Origin: Streptomyces sp. NRRL F-5630
GTDB taxonomy: Bacteria; Actinomycetota; Actinomycetes; Streptomycetales; Streptomycetaceae
Assembly: GCF_000719475.1 (NCBI RefSeq)
Contig: NZ_JOGO01000034.1
Span: 1-63,644, forward strand
Reading direction: 5' to 3'
DNA: 63,644 bases
The notes under the pieces are model-generated. The model saw only the letters and a program-made list of their open reading frames with translations, did not search any database and was not told the origin of the DNA. A program made the translations under genes and the position numbers. Shown in pieces: positions 35,248 through 43,320 of the stretch; the first letter of the stretch is position 1; the number at the start of each line of letters is the position of its first letter.

Positions 35248-36930
35248 TCAGCGATGCCGTGCGCGGCTGCTCGGGGGCACGGTGCCCGGGGCGCGCTCCG
35301 GCGCGGCGGAGCGGGCTGGCGCCTGGGGCCTGTCGGCGGGCAGGGCGGCCAACTGCCGCATGCGCCACACCAGGACATCGCTGACGTCCTCGGCCGAGTC
35401 CAGCTCGCGTCGCGCCGCCGCCTTGCGGAGCAGGGCGCGCGGGTCGCCGCCCGCGCGTCGTACCTCGTCGAGGGTCGCCGCAAGCGCGGGCCAGCCCGGC
35501 TCAGCGAGGATGCGGTCGGCGAGTTCGGGGAGGGCGTTGTGGAGGGTGGCGGCGTGGTGGCGGCGCTGGGTGGGGGCGAGCGCCGTGCCGTGCTTGTGGA
35601 GGCGGGCCAGCGGGGCCACGGCGGCCGTTTGATAGGCGGCGCGCAGGTGCTCAGCGGCCCGGTGGGCCGCTTCGGCTTGCTGCTCGTGGTGCTTGGTCGC
35701 GTGCCAGCGGGCTGCGGCGGTGACCAGGAAGACGAGCATGTCCAGCGCCATCGCCGTGGCGGCTCCCTCCTCGCCCCGGCCGAAGGCCGGCCCGCTGTGG
35801 ACGAGGTCGCGGGCCGCTCGGCGCAGGGCCTGGCTGTGGCCGTGGGCGGCGCGGATGTGGGAGCGGGAGGCGCGTTCGTAGGCGGTCGCGGCGGCGCGTA
35901 GTTCCTGGCGGGTGTGCGCGGCGGAGGTCTGGGCGAGGGCGTCCAGGACTTCTCCGGTGGCGGCGACGTGCGCGGCGACGATGGTGTCCTCTCCGTGGTC
36001 GAGGACGAGGAGCGCTTCCCAGGCGGCGGTCATGGTGCGGCGGCGTGCGAGCGCGGGGGCGTTGGTCTCGGGGAGGTCCGTCCGCCGGGTACTCTCCGGC
36101 GCGGCCCAGCGGGCGCGGATGCGCGGGAGGGAGAGGTCGGGGGCGAGCTTGGAGCCGGAGTACCAGACGGGTTCGTTCTTGCCGTTGCGGTCGCCGGGCT
36201 GGGCGACGGTGTAGCCGATGACGTCGCCCGAGGGTGCGACGCGTGTGCGGACGCGCAGGCCGGCCTCGGAGAGGCGGCGGAAGAACTCCGAGTCGCTGGA
36301 CGCGCCCGCGACGGCGCTCCGGACGGCTTGGCGGAGCTCTTCGCGGGGTGTGCGGTCACGGTTCCTGCGGGCGGCTTTGTGCTGTTCGGCGGGGGTGGGG
36401 CGCTTCGCGGCGGTGCCGTCGCCCGTCTTCACGCGGCGGAGCCCGTAGTCCTTCTCGATGGCGCGGCACTCGGTCTGCGCGCGCTTGGCGGAGAGGTGGT
36501 GGCGGGGGCGGCGGCCGTCCTCGCGTACGAGGGTCGCGACGAGGTGGATGTGGTCGTCGGCGTGGCGGACGGCTGCCCAGCGGCAGCCCGCCCCGTCGCC
36601 GGGGTCGACACCGGTGGCGGCGACGACGCGGCGCGCGATGTCGGCCCACTCGGCGTCCGTGAGGGTCCGGTCCTCGGGGGCGGCGCGTACGGAGGCGTGC
36701 CAGACGTGGCCGGCGGGGCGGGCGTCGGTGGGCAGGAGGTGCAGCGGCTCGTCGAGGAGGCGGGCGAGGTCGGCGCGGGTGGTGCCCGGATCGCGGCCGG
36801 GGTCGGGGGCCTGGTGGTCGAAGGAGGCGACGAGGTGCGGGTCGGTGTGCTCCTCGCGGCGGCCCGGCCCGTAGAGGTAGGCGAGGAGGCGGGCTGTGTC
36901 GCGCCCTTGCTTGTGGAGGGACGGGATCAT
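35248..36930 (-). CDS. HUH relaxase (MobA/VirD2-like)
   Basis: The ATG at 36930 overlaps the MobC-like stop (ATGA), giving 560 aa. The HUH metal site is HADDHIHLV with histidines at 123, 127 and 129. An N-terminal region with tyrosines (LLAYLYGPGR, Y18/Y20) may supply the nucleophile. The C-terminal half is Ala/Arg/Glu-rich and helical, typical of actinobacterial relaxases. It would nick at the origin of transfer and pilot the strand. This and the MobC-like protein make the element mobilizable. No coupling protein or secretion channel is found nearby. Confidence 0.9.
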   Translation of the reverse strand: MIPSLHKQGRDTARLLAYLYGPGRREEHTDPHLVASFDHQAPDPGRDPGTTRADLARLLDEPLHLLPTDARPAGHVWHASVRAAPEDRTLTDAEWADIARRVVAATGVDPGDGAGCRWAAVRHADDHIHLVATLVREDGRRPRHHLSAKRAQTECRAIEKDYGLRRVKTGDGTAAKRPTPAEQHKAARRNRDRTPREELRQAVRSAVAGASSDSEFFRRLSEAGLRVRTRVAPSGDVIGYTVAQPGDRNGKNEPVWYSGSKLAPDLSLPRIRARWAAPESTRRTDLPETNAPALARRRTMTAAWEALLVLDHGEDTIVAAHVAATGEVLDALAQTSAAHTRQELRAAATAYERASRSHIRAAHGHSQALRRAARDLVHSGPAFGRGEEGAATAMALDMLVFLVTAAARWHATKHHEQQAEAAHRAAEHLRAAYQTAAVAPLARLHKHGTALAPTQRRHHAATLHNALPELADRILAEPGWPALAATLDEVRRAGGDPRALLRKAAARRELDSAEDVSDVLVWRMRQLAALPADRPQAPARSAAPERAPGTVPPSSRARHR

Positions 36931-37529
36931 CGGGCCGGCCCGCCCGCGTCCGGACCGGTCATGCGGGCGGTCAGCCGCCGTATCCCCTCGGCGGCCTGGC
37001 GGACGGCGGTGAGGGTGGCCTCAACGCCGTCCGGGTAGACGCCGCTGTTCAGGGCGTGGGCGACCTGGTTGAGGTTGTTGCCGATGTGGCCGAGCTGGCG
37101 TTGCAGGCTGAAGAGTGCGGTCAGGGTGTCGCGTCGGTCGGCGATGGCGGCGGCGGTGCGGTCGAGGTCGCTGGCGGCGGCGAGGCCGCTGTGCGCGAGG
37201 AATCCGGCCACGCTCATTCCGACCGTGTCTGCCGCCGTGCTGACGGCGGCGAGTTCGGACTCGCTGAGGCGGACGCTGTGCGCGCGGCGCTGCTCGCGCT
37301 CGCGGATACGGGCCTTGGCCCGGCGCCCTCCCTGCCGCGAACCGCCCCCGATCGCCGCCTCCCGTGCCCCCTGGCGCGGGAGCGGGCCCGCCACCCCTGG
37401 GGCGGGCTCTGGTTCGGACGCGCCCCCGACGGGGGAGTGTCCGAACCTACAACTTGCTCCGCCTGAACGGTCGGTGGACGACTGAGGCTGCTGGGGCGGT
37501 ACGGAGGTGTCGCGGTGCTGCTGGTGCAT
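36927..37529 (-). CDS. MobC-like relaxosome accessory protein
   Basis: The product is 200 aa, stop-start overlapped with the relaxase gene. A Pro/Gly-rich N-terminus leads to a ribbon-helix-helix-like segment RAHSVRLSESELAAVSTAADTVGMS and the MobC hallmark ARHI/HIGNNLNQVAHALNSG. It would bind the origin of transfer and help the relaxase open it. The true start could lie nearer residue 60, because the first part is low-complexity. Confidence 0.88.
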   Translation of the reverse strand: MHQQHRDTSVPPQQPQSSTDRSGGASCRFGHSPVGGASEPEPAPGVAGPLPRQGAREAAIGGGSRQGGRRAKARIREREQRRAHSVRLSESELAAVSTAADTVGMSVAGFLAHSGLAAASDLDRTAAAIADRRDTLTALFSLQRQLGHIGNNLNQVAHALNSGVYPDGVEATLTAVRQAAEGIRRLTARMTGPDAGGPAR

Positions 37530-37547
37530 GGCTCTCCTTCGACGGGT

Positions 37548-38762
37548 TCAGTCGGTGGGGCGGTTCAGTTCGGCCTTGAGCTCGCGAACGATCCCGCCCG
37601 CGTGGTCGCTGGCGACGCTGTATCCGGCCCGTCGCACGGCCTTCTCCAGGAGGTCGCGGGACAGGCGGCCCCGCGCGGCGTGGATCTCGCGCGCGACGCG
37701 GCGCAGGTGGTCGTCGGAGGCGCGGGGCTTGCGGCCCGGGGACTGGTGAGGCTCGGGAGCCGTACCGGTGGCGGGCGGAAGGGTCCCGCCGTGCCCGCCC
37801 GGCCTGTCCGGGCGGGCGGTGTCGTCGGGCCGGGCTGTTTCCGGGCAGGCGACGGGCTGAAAGGGCGCTCCGCCCGGGTGCTCCCGAGGTCCTTCCGCTG
37901 CCCGCCCGGCAGTACTCATCTGGGTGGCGACGGGCCGCCCGCCCGTCCCCGCCCAACGCGCGGGCAGGTCGATGGTCGCCAGGTCAGCGGCCTGACGGCG
38001 GGTCGCGAGCTGCCGGAGGAACTGTCCGTCGCGGGTGGGATCGGCGTCGATCCCGGAGCGGGCGAGTGCCCGCGACAAGCGGCGGATCACGCGCCGCCCG
38101 GACCGCCTCGCCCGCCGCCCGGACGGCATCTCCGCGAGGCGGGCGGCCAGGGCGACGGCCCGCCGCGCCGCCCGGTCCCGGGCGATCTGCTCGGCTCCCC
38201 GGTCCTGCTCGACGATCCCCAGCCGGGCCAGCAGCCGCTCACGCCCCTGCCGTACGAGCACCGCGCCCAGCCCGCGCGACGCGGCGTCGGGCGTACGGTG
38301 CCGGAGCTCGATGCCCATCGCCGAGTGCCAGAGCACGGCGGCCATCACGGGTCCGACGAAGGCCCGCACCGTTCCCCCGACAGGCCCGGACTCGGCGTAC
38401 GCGGGAAGGGTCTGCACGGCGGTGATCACCCACACCAGGACCCCGGGCAGCCCGGCCGCCCGCCTCGGCCCGTGCAGGTTCTGCCGCGCCAGCAGCGCCA
38501 TCGCGAAGAGCGCGAGCTCGGCGGCACCGAACATCACCGTCCGCTCGGCACCGTCCCGTATGTCGAGGTGGTGCGCCGCGAACCGCCAGCTCGTGTCCGC
38601 GCTGTACGCGGTGCAGCACGCGGCGGCGAGCGCGGCGACCTTCACCGCGACCGTGCCGCGCCCGCCCGTACGGACTCGCCGGAGACGGCCGGCGGCGAGG
38701 AGGACGACCGCGACGAGCACTCCGCCGACCGCGAGCGGCGCGGTTCCGAGCGAGTTGGTCAC
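37548..38762 (-). CDS. plasmid-type membrane protein (DUF2637-like)
   Basis: A GTG at 38762 overlaps the preceding stop (GTGA), giving 404 aa. The N-terminal third carries about four hydrophobic segments (PLAVGGVLVAVVLLAAG, AAELALFAMALLA, VLVWVITAVQTLPAY, FVGPVMAAVLWHSAMGIEL). The C-terminal part is basic, then Pro-rich, with a helix-turn-helix-like tail (GRLSRDLLEKAVRRAGYSVASDHAG). Streptomyces plasmids and integrated elements often carry such DUF2637-like proteins, possibly Spd/transfer-related. The family assignment is by character, not by specific motif. Confidence 0.6.
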   Translation of the reverse strand: MTNSLGTAPLAVGGVLVAVVLLAAGRLRRVRTGGRGTVAVKVAALAAACCTAYSADTSWRFAAHHLDIRDGAERTVMFGAAELALFAMALLARQNLHGPRRAAGLPGVLVWVITAVQTLPAYAESGPVGGTVRAFVGPVMAAVLWHSAMGIELRHRTPDAASRGLGAVLVRQGRERLLARLGIVEQDRGAEQIARDRAARRAVALAARLAEMPSGRRARRSGRRVIRRLSRALARSGIDADPTRDGQFLRQLATRRQAADLATIDLPARWAGTGGRPVATQMSTAGRAAEGPREHPGGAPFQPVACPETARPDDTARPDRPGGHGGTLPPATGTAPEPHQSPGRKPRASDDHLRRVAREIHAARGRLSRDLLEKAVRRAGYSVASDHAGGIVRELKAELNRPTD

Positions 38763-39445
38763 GCCGCCTCCCGCTCGCCGCGCGCCACGGCGAGGTCGCG
38801 GCGCGTCGGGTGCGGGGTGGCCCGGCGCGCGTTGCCCCGCGCCCGCCCGTCCGGGCTGACCCGGCGGCTGCGGCAAGCCTCGCCCGCCCGCGCCCGGCAC
38901 CACGGGCACGGGAAGCCGAGCGCGTCCGGGAGCCCCTCCCGTACGGCGGCCTCCCGCGCGGTACGGGCCGGGCGGTACGGAGCGAGCGCGGCCCGCGCCT
39001 CGGCCGGGATGCGGTACCCGACGGAGCCGAGACGAGCCGCGACGTCGCGATGCGGGCCCCCGCTCGTGAGCTGGCGATGCGACGCGGGGGCGGCCTCACC
39101 GGCCGCCACGGCCCGCCGTGCGAGGGCCAGTTCGGCCTGCCACGCGGCCGTGTCGTCGGGGTCGGCGGCCGGGGTCGGGTCGGTGTGCCGGTCGAGGCGG
39201 TCCCGGCGGTGCGCGCGCCAGGCGCGGGCGATGTCCACGGGCAGCGGCGGGTACGGTGAGGCGAGCACCTGCGCGCGTACCGTCTCGCGGACGTCCCAGC
39301 CCTGGCCGGTGGTGAAGGGTATGTCGTGCAGCAGCTCGTGCCACTGGGCGAGCTGGTCGCGGGTCTCGCCCGGGTCGGTGCGGATGGTGCGGGGGTCGAG
39401 GCGGCCGAGGTAGGCGAGGACTGCGGCGATCTCGTTGCGTTCCAT
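38759..39445 (-). CDS. zinc-finger accessory protein
   Basis: The product is 228 aa from an ATG at 39445. Its C-terminus has CPWCRARAGEACRSR followed by a downstream histidine (TPHPTRRD), a compact zinc finger common in actinobacterial plasmid and phage proteins of unknown function. The N-terminal part resembles short helical proteins encoded beside replication genes (AAVLAYLGRLDPRTIR). It lies 8 bp from the next gene and overlaps the membrane-protein gene. Confidence 0.65.
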   Translation of the reverse strand: MERNEIAAVLAYLGRLDPRTIRTDPGETRDQLAQWHELLHDIPFTTGQGWDVRETVRAQVLASPYPPLPVDIARAWRAHRRDRLDRHTDPTPAADPDDTAAWQAELALARRAVAAGEAAPASHRQLTSGGPHRDVAARLGSVGYRIPAEARAALAPYRPARTAREAAVREGLPDALGFPCPWCRARAGEACRSRRVSPDGRARGNARRATPHPTRRDLAVARGEREAA

Positions 39446-39453
39446 GGTGGCGG

Positions 39454-40251
39454 TCACTCCGTTCCTGTCGGTTCGGCGAGGGCGTCGAGGAGGGCTTGCA
39501 GGTGGGCATCGGCTCGGGTCATGCCGGTGGCGGGCCGTGCGCCACCGAGGGCCGGGGTGGGCTGCGGTGGGGCGGGGGCGTGTTCGCGGGCGATCCACGC
39601 GCGCCAGTCGGCAGCCCAGGCGGCGGCCGGGCGGGGCGTACTGGCCACCCGGTAGGCGCGCCATTTGTCGTCGGCGGCGCACAGCCCCGCCTCACCGAGG
39701 CGGACGAGGTGCCCGGCCCGGCGGGACCACTCCCGGGAGGCGGCGTCGGTCTCCCAATGGGCGGCGGGGATCGGGGCGTGACTGCTGCTGTACCTACCGT
39801 TCACCTTCGGTTCACTACGGTTCTGGGGGCCGGAAAACGCACCCCCAGCGGGCCGGAATCCGGTCCCCGAGGGGGCCGTTATCCGTGCCCCCGGGTCGCG
39901 ACCCGGCCCCTCGACCGGTTCGTGTTCCGGGCCGGTGGAGGGCGGGGCCGATTCCCTGGACCCCGACGGCTGGTCGGGTCCGGTCGCGGCCAGCGGCAGG
40001 CGGTAGTACGTCTCGCCTCGCGGCCCCTTGCGCCCCGTGATCTGCTCCAGCTCACCGGCGGCGATGAGCTTCGCGAGGGCTTCGCGCACGGCCGTACGTG
40101 AGGCGTTGGCGCGCTTCATGAGGCTCGGCACGGACGCGTACGCGACGCACCGGCCGTCGCAGCAGCGGTCGGCGATCAGGGCGAGGACCAGGCGGGCGGT
40201 CCCCTTGCTGGTGCTGTGCTCCCACACCCACTCGCGGGCGTCGTGGCTCAT
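39454..40251 (-). CDS. helix-turn-helix replication/regulation-like protein
   Basis: The product is 265 aa from an ATG at 40251, preceded by GGAG. Residues 1-85 form a winged helix-turn-helix domain (GTARLVLALIADRC, VPSLMKRANASRTAVREALAKL, ELEQITGRKGPRGE), similar to plasmid-encoded initiator or DnaD-like replication proteins. The rest is Pro/Ala-rich with a terminal ADWRAWIARE helix. It is the first gene of the leftward mobilization operon. Whether it initiates replication or only regulates is open. Confidence 0.6.
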   Translation of the reverse strand: MSHDAREWVWEHSTSKGTARLVLALIADRCCDGRCVAYASVPSLMKRANASRTAVREALAKLIAAGELEQITGRKGPRGETYYRLPLAATGPDQPSGSRESAPPSTGPEHEPVEGPGRDPGARITAPSGTGFRPAGGAFSGPQNRSEPKVNGRYSSSHAPIPAAHWETDAASREWSRRAGHLVRLGEAGLCAADDKWRAYRVASTPRPAAAWAADWRAWIAREHAPAPPQPTPALGGARPATGMTRADAHLQALLDALAEPTGTE

Positions 40252-40608
40252 CGGGGCGTCTCCTTCGGCAGGGCAGGCAGGCGCGGCGGCCCGCGTACGG
40301 GCTCGCGCGAAGATCAGAGGGTGGGGGCGGCATCGCCCAAGGGGTGGACGGCGGCTACGTATCCGCAGACCAGAGGGCTGTCAGCACCCGGCGTCCCGGG
40401 CCCGACACCAACACAGCCACACCCTCGCGCGAAGATCCACTACTACGCCGAGAAACCCCACAGCTCACGGCGAACAGGTCTCGGGGCCCGGCTGACGTGC
40501 CGCGATTCGGGACGTCGCCTCAGCACGCCCGTCTGCCGAATCCCCTTAGCAGCGGCCGGCCTTCACGGCGGAACGCTCGCAGGAGGCCACAGGAGATCCG
40601 AGGCGGCG
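40252..40608. promoter_or_regulatory. leader of the mobilization operon with a 14-bp direct repeat
   Basis: In this 357-bp leader, CTCGCGCGAAGATC occurs at 40302-40315 and again at 40424-40437, 122 bp apart. Its position upstream of the helix-turn-helix gene suggests an operator for that protein, an initiator iteron or part of an origin. No protein gene is evident in the gap. Confidence 0.5.
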
Positions 40609-40833
40609 TCACGCGGCGCGGACATAACCGGAGGCAGAGAGCAGGCTCGCCAGCCTCGCGGCGCTGCGCGGGCTGATCTCCGTCTCGAACCCGGCACACA
40701 CGCGCTGGAGGGCGGCCTCCCTCTCGGAGACCGTCGGCGGGGAGTCGGCTGGATCGGTCGCCGCGTTGGAAAGGGCGGGAGAGGCTTCGTCAGGGCGACG
40801 GTACACAGGCATCCTCCGGACACGTGGGGTCAT
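40609..40833 (-). CDS. 74-aa hypothetical protein
   Basis: The reading frame runs from 40833, with a second ATG at 40813 just after GGAGG. The product is 74 aa or shorter, with an amphipathic C-terminal helix pair (SEREAALQRVCAGFETEI, SARLASLLSASGY). It is divergently spaced from neighbours and has no recognised family. Codon bias is normal, so a real gene is possible but not certain. Confidence 0.45.
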   Translation of the reverse strand: MTPRVRRMPVYRRPDEASPALSNAATDPADSPPTVSEREAALQRVCAGFETEISPRSAARLASLLSASGYVRAA

Positions 40834-40981
40834 CCGCCCGCCGGTCCGCGCAGGCGACCCGACGGGCGTGTTGGGGGATCTATGTTCCGGAGAAACGCCG
40901 GTTTGGCTAAGCGGCGATCTTCGGCTATATTCCGCCGCGCATTTCCCGGTCGTCAGCCCCCTTCGTACCGCCCCGTTCCCG

Positions 40982-42430
40982 CTACAGCGGGTTCTGCTCG
41001 ATGCTGATGCGGCCCCAGTCCATCTGCTGTCCGAACTTCTTCGGCTCGTCGATGACGACGCCGGAGAACAGGAACCGGAGCACCGCGTTGCGCCGCTCGT
41101 CCGTCATGTCGCCTGCCTCCCAAGCGGCCCGCGCGCCCTCGCCCGTGAGGCCGTCCAGGAGCACCATCGGGCGGACGACGACCTTCCGTTGAGCCTTGCC
41201 GATGCGGTCGGTGATCTCCTTGCGCATCGTGCGGTACTCCGCCGTCGAGATCTCCTTCGCGGTCCACATCTGATTCAGCTCGTCGAGCTGCCGCTGATCG
41301 CCCTCCAGGTCCTCCCTCACCTTCTCCGAGAGATTGCTGCTCGCGAGCCGTCCGTCCACCCTGAGCCTGCCCAGCAGCTCGACCGCCGCGTCCGTGACGA
41401 AGTGCTCCAGGGTCTCCGCCATCACCGAACGGGCGCACCTCTTCTCGTCATTGCGCCCGCGCCGATTGCACTGGTAGACGGGTCCAGGGCCCTTGGCCGT
41501 GCCCGACATCAGCGTCCCGCACCGTCCGCACATCACGAGGCCGCGCAGCAGGTAGTACCGCTGCGCGGGCTTGCCGCGCGCCTCACGGTGCACCGCGGAG
41601 CGGTACTCGCGCCGGGCCCGGACCTCCGCCCAGACACCCGCGTCGATGATCGCCGGCCAGGTCCCGGGGCCGATCTCCTCGCCCCGGTGCATGCGGATTC
41701 CGGCGACGTGCCGGGAGTCGAGCAGGGCTCGGATGGTGCCGCTGGTCCACGCCTTGCCGTTGGCCGTGCGAATGCCCCGGCGGTGCAGGTCCTTGGCGAG
41801 CGGCGCCGCGCCCTCGCCCTTCAGGTAGCGGTCGAAGACTTCCCGGACGATCTCGGCCTCGTCCTCGATGACGGTCATGCCGCCCTTGGCGTAGCCGAAC
41901 CGCCGCACACCGCCCTGCGGCTTCCCCTCCCTGGCCCGGTCCTCCATCGCCGACTTCAACCGCCGCGAGGTGTCGTCCGAGGAGCGGCAGGCGTGCGCGA
42001 CCTCGATACGGAGGATGAAGCGGTCGTCGGGATCGGCGAGGTCCCTCCGGTTGGCCTCGCCGTGGAGCGTGATGGCGTGGTCGTCGGACACCTGGAGCAG
42101 TTCCTCCAAGTCCCGAGGCTGCCTCATGAGCCGGTCGGGGTGGTAGGCGATGATGTGCCGGAAGCTCCGGTCCCGGGCGCCGTCGAGCAGTTGCTCCCAC
42201 CCGGGCCGCTTCCGCTTCCGGCTCCACGCCGAACGGCTGTTGTCGACGAAGACGTGCCCCGGGTCGATCACGAGGCCGCGCCGCTCGGCGATCTCCCGGC
42301 AGATGCGCTCCTGCCGGTCCACTCCGGTCTGATCGTCATCGTCCACTCGGGATATGCGGCAGTAGACAGCCGCTGGCTCCCCGGCGACGTCGTGGCTGGT
42401 GGTGCCCCTGGCGGGCCTGGTACGCGACAT
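40982..42430 (-). CDS. int: large serine integrase
   Basis: The product is 482 aa from an ATG at 42430. The catalytic domain shows YCRISRVDDD with serine near residue 27, the DNA-invasion arginine region (SRKRKRPGWEQLL, YHPDRLMRQPRDLEEL) and GYAKGG. Then comes the recombinase domain (RRFGYAKGG to TSGTIRALL). A zinc ribbon follows with CGRCGTLMSG and, later, YQCNRRGRN. The C-terminal coiled helix is of the usual large-serine-recombinase length. It would insert the element at the aminotransferase core and, with a directionality factor, remove it. It sits 27 bp from the right core, transcribed away from it. The R4-like size (about 470-480) differs from TG1 integrase (about 620, recalled). Confidence 0.93.
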   Translation of the reverse strand: MSRTRPARGTTSHDVAGEPAAVYCRISRVDDDDQTGVDRQERICREIAERRGLVIDPGHVFVDNSRSAWSRKRKRPGWEQLLDGARDRSFRHIIAYHPDRLMRQPRDLEELLQVSDDHAITLHGEANRRDLADPDDRFILRIEVAHACRSSDDTSRRLKSAMEDRAREGKPQGGVRRFGYAKGGMTVIEDEAEIVREVFDRYLKGEGAAPLAKDLHRRGIRTANGKAWTSGTIRALLDSRHVAGIRMHRGEEIGPGTWPAIIDAGVWAEVRARREYRSAVHREARGKPAQRYYLLRGLVMCGRCGTLMSGTAKGPGPVYQCNRRGRNDEKRCARSVMAETLEHFVTDAAVELLGRLRVDGRLASSNLSEKVREDLEGDQRQLDELNQMWTAKEISTAEYRTMRKEITDRIGKAQRKVVVRPMVLLDGLTGEGARAAWEAGDMTDERRNAVLRFLFSGVVIDEPKKFGQQMDWGRISIEQNPL

Positions 42431-42456
42431 GGGAATGAGTGTACGAACGAGGAGTC

Positions 42457-42464
42457 GGCTGGGT
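42457..42464 (+). other. attR core (GGCTGGGT)
   Basis: This matches the 8-bp core at the left junction (5566-5573). On its right the aminotransferase coding frame resumes at 42465. The flanking bases on the left differ from the left junction, limiting the shared core to 8 bp. Confidence 0.88.
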
Positions 42465-42894
42465 GACCGGTTCCGCCGCGCTCGTCACGGCCGTGCGCAC
42501 CGTGAAGCAGTACCTGACCTTCGTCAGCGCGGGCCCCTTCCAGTACGCGGTCGCGGAGGCGCTCGCACTGCCCGACGCGTACTTCACGGCCTTCCGCGAG
42601 GACCTGCGCCGCAAGCGCGACCTGCTCTGCGAAGGGCTCGCCGAGGCCGGGTTCACGGTGCACCGCCCGCAGGGCACGTACTTCGTCACGACCGACATCA
42701 CCCCGCTCGGACTCGGCGACGACGGCACGAAGTTCTGCCTCGCGCTCCCCGAGCGCTGCGGCGTCGTCGCCGTACCCAACGCCGTCTTCTACGACGACCC
42801 CGAAGCGGGCCGCCCCCTCATCCGCTTCGCGTTCTGCAAGCGGGAGGGTGTGCTGGAAGAGGCGGTGACGCGCCTCAAGCGATTGGCGGTCTGA
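42465..42894 (+). pseudogene. dapC: aminotransferase (dapC-like), 3' part, detached by the element
   Basis: It continues the frame broken at 5573. The sequence corresponds to the last 143 codons and includes TAVRTVKQYLTFVSAGPFQYAVAEALALPD, GTYFVTTDITPLG and the closing LKRLAV. It aligns with the C-terminal half of the intact element-borne copy. It lacks its own ribosome site and start, so it is not expected to be expressed as an enzyme. A fused frame reads from the att core GTC/ATG region at 42439, but this is only a by-product of insertion. Confidence 0.92.
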
Positions 42895-42969
42895 CAGGGG
42901 ACGCGAAAGGAGTGCCGCCGGGTCGCTTCGGCGCCGGGACTGCTCAAGCCCCTCGAAGCGGCCACGGGA

Positions 42970-43320
42970 TCACTCGGTGTCTTTCGGATGCCGCGGGGAG
43001 GCGTACACGAGGATCACAGTGGAAGTCTCCACGCTGACCAGGTAGCGCACCCGACCACCGCTGGTGACCTCGTACTCCCACTGCTCCAGGTCGGAGCCCT
43101 TCCACATTTTGGTGGCGTGCCTGCCGCGCAGCTGATGCTGGCGATTCCAGTGGGAACGGGACAGGGGGTCACTTCGGAGAGCGTCCAGGCAGCGACGCGC
43201 GCTCGGCAGGGCCACACGCCACAATTCCTCCCAGCCCGTCACCGCCTCTGTGGTCCCGAAGACGACGTTCCACCCGTTGAGGGGCGGAGCACTGACTCGG
43301 TCTCCTTTCTTCGGGCTCAC
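42970..43320 (-). CDS. putative toxin of a toxin-antitoxin pair (RelE/ParE-like)
   Basis: A GTG at 43320 overlaps the upstream gene's stop (GTGA), giving 116 aa. It is basic, with an opening GWNVVFGTTEAVTGWEELWR, central ARRCLDAL and a closing RVRYLVSVETSTVILVYASPRH. The latter resembles the beta-strand core of RelE/ParE ribonuclease/gyrase toxins, with a late Y/H pair. Genetic coupling to the upstream Phd-like protein supports a toxin-antitoxin pair. Target and activity are inferred. Confidence 0.65.
   Translation of the reverse strand: MSPKKGDRVSAPPLNGWNVVFGTTEAVTGWEELWRVALPSARRCLDALRSDPLSRSHWNRQHQLRGRHATKMWKGSDLEQWEYEVTSGGRVRYLVSVETSTVILVYASPRHPKDTE

Larger units (their letters stand above)
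5574..42464 (+). mobile_element. integrative and mobilizable element inserted in the aminotransferase gene
   Basis: The insertion is 36,891 bp. Support comes from the split host gene at both edges, the 8-bp core at both junctions, a large serine integrase whose start lies 27 bp from the right core, and plasmid-type genes (HUH relaxase, MobC-like protein, zinc-finger and helix-turn-helix accessory proteins) next to it. It carries its own copy of the gene it breaks, a defence block, a putative biosynthetic cluster and a glutamyl-tRNA synthetase. No TraB/FtsK-type DNA pump for conjugation, pilus genes, capsid or terminase is visible, so transfer would need a helper channel. The defence block is visibly richer in A/T than the biosynthetic block, suggesting a composite origin. 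Confidence 0.9.

Noticed and set aside
34907..35632. A 241-codon plus-strand frame at the relaxase end.
   Set aside because: Its sequence is of mixed composition without any motif and overlaps the relaxase gene antiparallel; not supported.
5566..42464. An integrated phage TG1-like prophage.
   Set aside because: The target gene is the same as recalled for TG1, but the integrase is 482 aa rather than about 620 aa, and no capsid, portal, terminase or lysis genes exist in the element.
5574..42464. A tRNA-gene attachment site.
   Set aside because: Both junctions are inside protein-coding sequence and no tRNA-like cloverleaf was seen at either end.
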